Shown: piece by piece, positions 62,457-64,000 of the stretch | How the letters are laid out: the number at the start of each line of letters is the position of its first letter | Position numbering within the stretch: position 1 is the stretch's first letter | DNA from: Bacillota bacterium | GTDB lineage: Bacteria; Bacillota; Clostridia; Christensenellales; Aristaeellaceae | Reading direction: 5' to 3' | Length of the DNA stretch: 64,000 nt | Assembly (NCBI GenBank): GCA_023395615.1 | Contig: JAEWYP010000019.1 | Span: 1 to 64,000, forward strand | Position numbers and translations under genes: made by a program | Notes under the pieces: model-generated | The model's input: the letters and a program-made list of their open reading frames with translations, nothing else | Database searches by the model: none | Told to the model about the DNA's origin: nothing

Positions 62457-64000
62457 ATGCCCTGGGACGACGAAGACCTGAACGACCCGGGCCTTTACGC
62501 GCCCCGGAATGCTCCGCACGTTCGCAAGGCGACTTCTCCCGGCCAGCGAACCAATCACGGCGATACCGGCCGTGGGGAGGCAGCAGGAACGCACCATGCA
62601 AATTTGGACGAGTACCGATTTGATAATAACGAACATTGGAACGAGACATTGGAAGACTTGCCCGTTCAAAAACCGATCCATAAAACCGGCCGAAACGGGG
62701 CGCCTGCCGGGAGTGATAATCCTTACGCAAGAAAGCGGGTATCCACCGGTAAAGATTTCAATGAACCGCAGGGTGTATGGATTCGCAAAGGAAAACCCAT
62801 TCTGTACGCCACGGTAATCGTTTGTTGCATGGCGATTCTCGGCTTTATCGGCGTGATGATGATGCCACAGACAGCCGGATATTTTTGGCGGGATTTGGAC
62901 AATTTCGCGTTCATCAACGGTGAGATTCTACGCTATGACAGCACGATTGTAAAAAATTACAAGCAGTATCGTGATTATCTTAAACAGGACCTGATTTATC
63001 AGGGAATCTTTATTGATAATACCTACGTCGGCGGCATGACAGTTGAGGATGCAAGGAAAGCGCTGGGTGGAAGCGGAGCCGGAACGGTCAATCCCTTTGC
63101 TGTGACCGTCAGCATCGGAAATAAAACCTGGAGCTTCGATAGCACTGCGATTCAGGCTAACCGTAATCTGGACAGGGTTTTGCAACAGGCTTATACAATC
63201 GGCCGCAGAAATACCACCGACATCATCGGCACGAGCAGAACGCCCTTCCGGGAACGGGTGGAAACAGCGTTGGATCTTTTGGAACATTATGTATACCTGA
63301 AGAGCGATTCGACTTATGATCATGACGCGGTGAAAGCCAAAGTGGCCGAAATCGTCGCTTATGTGAACCGTGACCCTGTGGATGCGCAAATCGCTTCCTT
63401 TGACTTCAACACGCGAACCTTCACCTTTTCCGACGAGCAGCCGGGTTTGGCAATCGACGGCGACGCGCTATATCAACAGGTAATTGATAAGCTGGATGCC
63501 GGAGCGACAAACGAAACGATTACGGTTCAACCTGTGATTACCTCTCCCAAAATCACCAAAGCAGATCTGGCGAATCATTTTAAACTGGTTTCCGCATTCA
63601 CAACGGATACCACGTCATCCAGCAATCGAAATAACAACATCAGTCTGGCTTGTCAGGCGATTAACGGAACGGTGCTGATGCCGGGCGAAACATTCAGTTT
63701 CAACGAAAAGACAGGAGAGCGTACGGCGGATAAGGGATATAAGATGGCGGGAGCCATTTCCGGCGGTACGCTTGTAGACGATTATGGCGGCGGAGTTTGC
63801 CAGGTAAGCTCCACTCTGTTTAACGCTGTGGCACGCGCCGATCTGGAGGTAACCAGTCGCAGCCCGCACGCGTGGCCGAGCAGCTATGTAAAAATTGGTG
63901 AAGACGCAACCGTGAACTGGCCATCACTTGATTTCAAATTCACCAACAACAAGGACACCCCGATATTTGTTATTATGTATTACAAGGACCGTCAATGCTC
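62457..64000 (+). CDS. VanW family protein, 3' end beyond the window
   Basis: The reading frame is open from the ATG at 62457 (GAGGAGGT lies 8 nt ahead) to the window end, giving at least 514 residues. The N-terminal ~100 residues are hydrophilic and probably cytoplasmic, then comes one membrane helix (ILYATVIVCCMAILGFIGVMMM, about 122-143) and an extracellular part. A peptidoglycan-binding-4-like region (about 185-380) precedes the VanW domain (about 395-510), with GTVLMPGETFSFNEKTGERT and DDYGGGVCQVSSTLFNAV. VanW proteins are cell-envelope proteins of unknown chemistry. It starts 35 nt after rex. It is truncated only by the window edge. Confidence 0.88.
   Translation, partial: MPWDDEDLNDPGLYAPRNAPHVRKATSPGQRTNHGDTGRGEAAGTHHANLDEYRFDNNEHWNETLEDLPVQKPIHKTGRNGAPAGSDNPYARKRVSTGKDFNEPQGVWIRKGKPILYATVIVCCMAILGFIGVMMMPQTAGYFWRDLDNFAFINGEILRYDSTIVKNYKQYRDYLKQDLIYQGIFIDNTYVGGMTVEDARKALGGSGAGTVNPFAVTVSIGNKTWSFDSTAIQANRNLDRVLQQAYTIGRRNTTDIIGTSRTPFRERVETALDLLEHYVYLKSDSTYDHDAVKAKVAEIVAYVNRDPVDAQIASFDFNTRTFTFSDEQPGLAIDGDALYQQVIDKLDAGATNETITVQPVITSPKITKADLANHFKLVSAFTTDTTSSSNRNNNISLACQAINGTVLMPGETFSFNEKTGERTADKGYKMAGAISGGTLVDDYGGGVCQVSSTLFNAVARADLEVTSRSPHAWPSSYVKIGEDATVNWPSLDFKFTNNKDTPIFVIMYYKDRQC

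Overview
The window is a bacterial chromosome segment of moderate-to-high GC (a little over half, by eye). It very probably comes from an anaerobic, fermentative member of the Firmicutes, class Clostridia. The evidence is: Bacillus/Clostridia-type gene order (purR-glmU-pth-mfd; rbgA-rnhB-comM-dprA-topA-trmFO-hslVU; rpmH-rnpA-yidD-yidC-jag); Firmicutes regulators (PurR, Rex, AraR) with matching operators; two [FeFe]-hydrogenase family proteins; a bifunctional AdhE; and TTGACA/TATAAT promoters with 17-bp spacers. A family-level placement (for example Christensenellales) is only a guess. I saw no insertion sequence, prophage, CRISPR array or rRNA.

Layout. 1-5.6 kb: the 3' part of a sugar ABC transporter operon (two permeases) followed by an SGNH esterase, a P-loop kinase-like protein and a GH13_18 sucrose-phosphorylase-like enzyme. 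5.6-7.1 kb: a serine hydrolase and a tRNA-Ser(GGA). 7.1-8.5 kb: a long structured leader and a YitT membrane protein. 8.6-12.5 kb: AraR, ribulokinase and ribulose-phosphate 4-epimerase with a recognisable AraR operator; araA is not present. 12.5-19.5 kb: a VOC protein, then mfd, pth, a GlmU-like acetyltransferase with a degenerate first domain, and purR on the minus strand. 19.6-21.2 kb: recO, then a DtxR-family regulator and a 48-residue FeoB-associated Cys-rich protein. 21.4-26.7 kb: a phosphonate-type ABC transporter (phnD, phnC, two phnE) ending in a 5'-nucleotidase-like enzyme without a visible export signal. 26.7-29.8 kb: a PfkB kinase, class II aldolase and DUF362 ferredoxin-like operon. 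30.1-39.5 kb, minus strand: LysR regulator, adhE, an APH-like kinase, then a four-gene [FeFe]-hydrogenase block (small [2Fe-2S] protein, PAS-containing sensory-type hydrogenase, SpoIIE-type phosphatase, monomeric hydrogenase).

39.6-62.4 kb, plus strand: a DUF4097 protein, ybaB-recR, rmuC, rbgA-rnhB, a 1403-residue double GT-C membrane glycosyltransferase, comM-dprA-topA-trmFO, an alpha/beta hydrolase, hslVU, then rpmH-rnpA-yidD-yidC-jag and rex. The window ends inside a VanW-family gene that starts at 62457.

How the parts connect: Rex is encoded at 61.8 kb and a near-consensus Rex site lies directly upstream of adhE at 38.36 kb. AdhE regenerates NAD+, and the hydrogenase block probably senses or handles H2, so redox balance is a theme of the 30-39 kb region. 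The strongest candidates for something not well described are: the adhE-kinase-hydrogenase block with its 89-nt near-perfect hairpin; the GlmU homologue with a dead-looking uridyltransferase domain; the double GT-C fusion inserted in a conserved housekeeping cluster; the esterase/kinase/phosphorylase sugar operon; and the cytoplasmic-looking nucleotidase tied to a phosphonate-type transporter.
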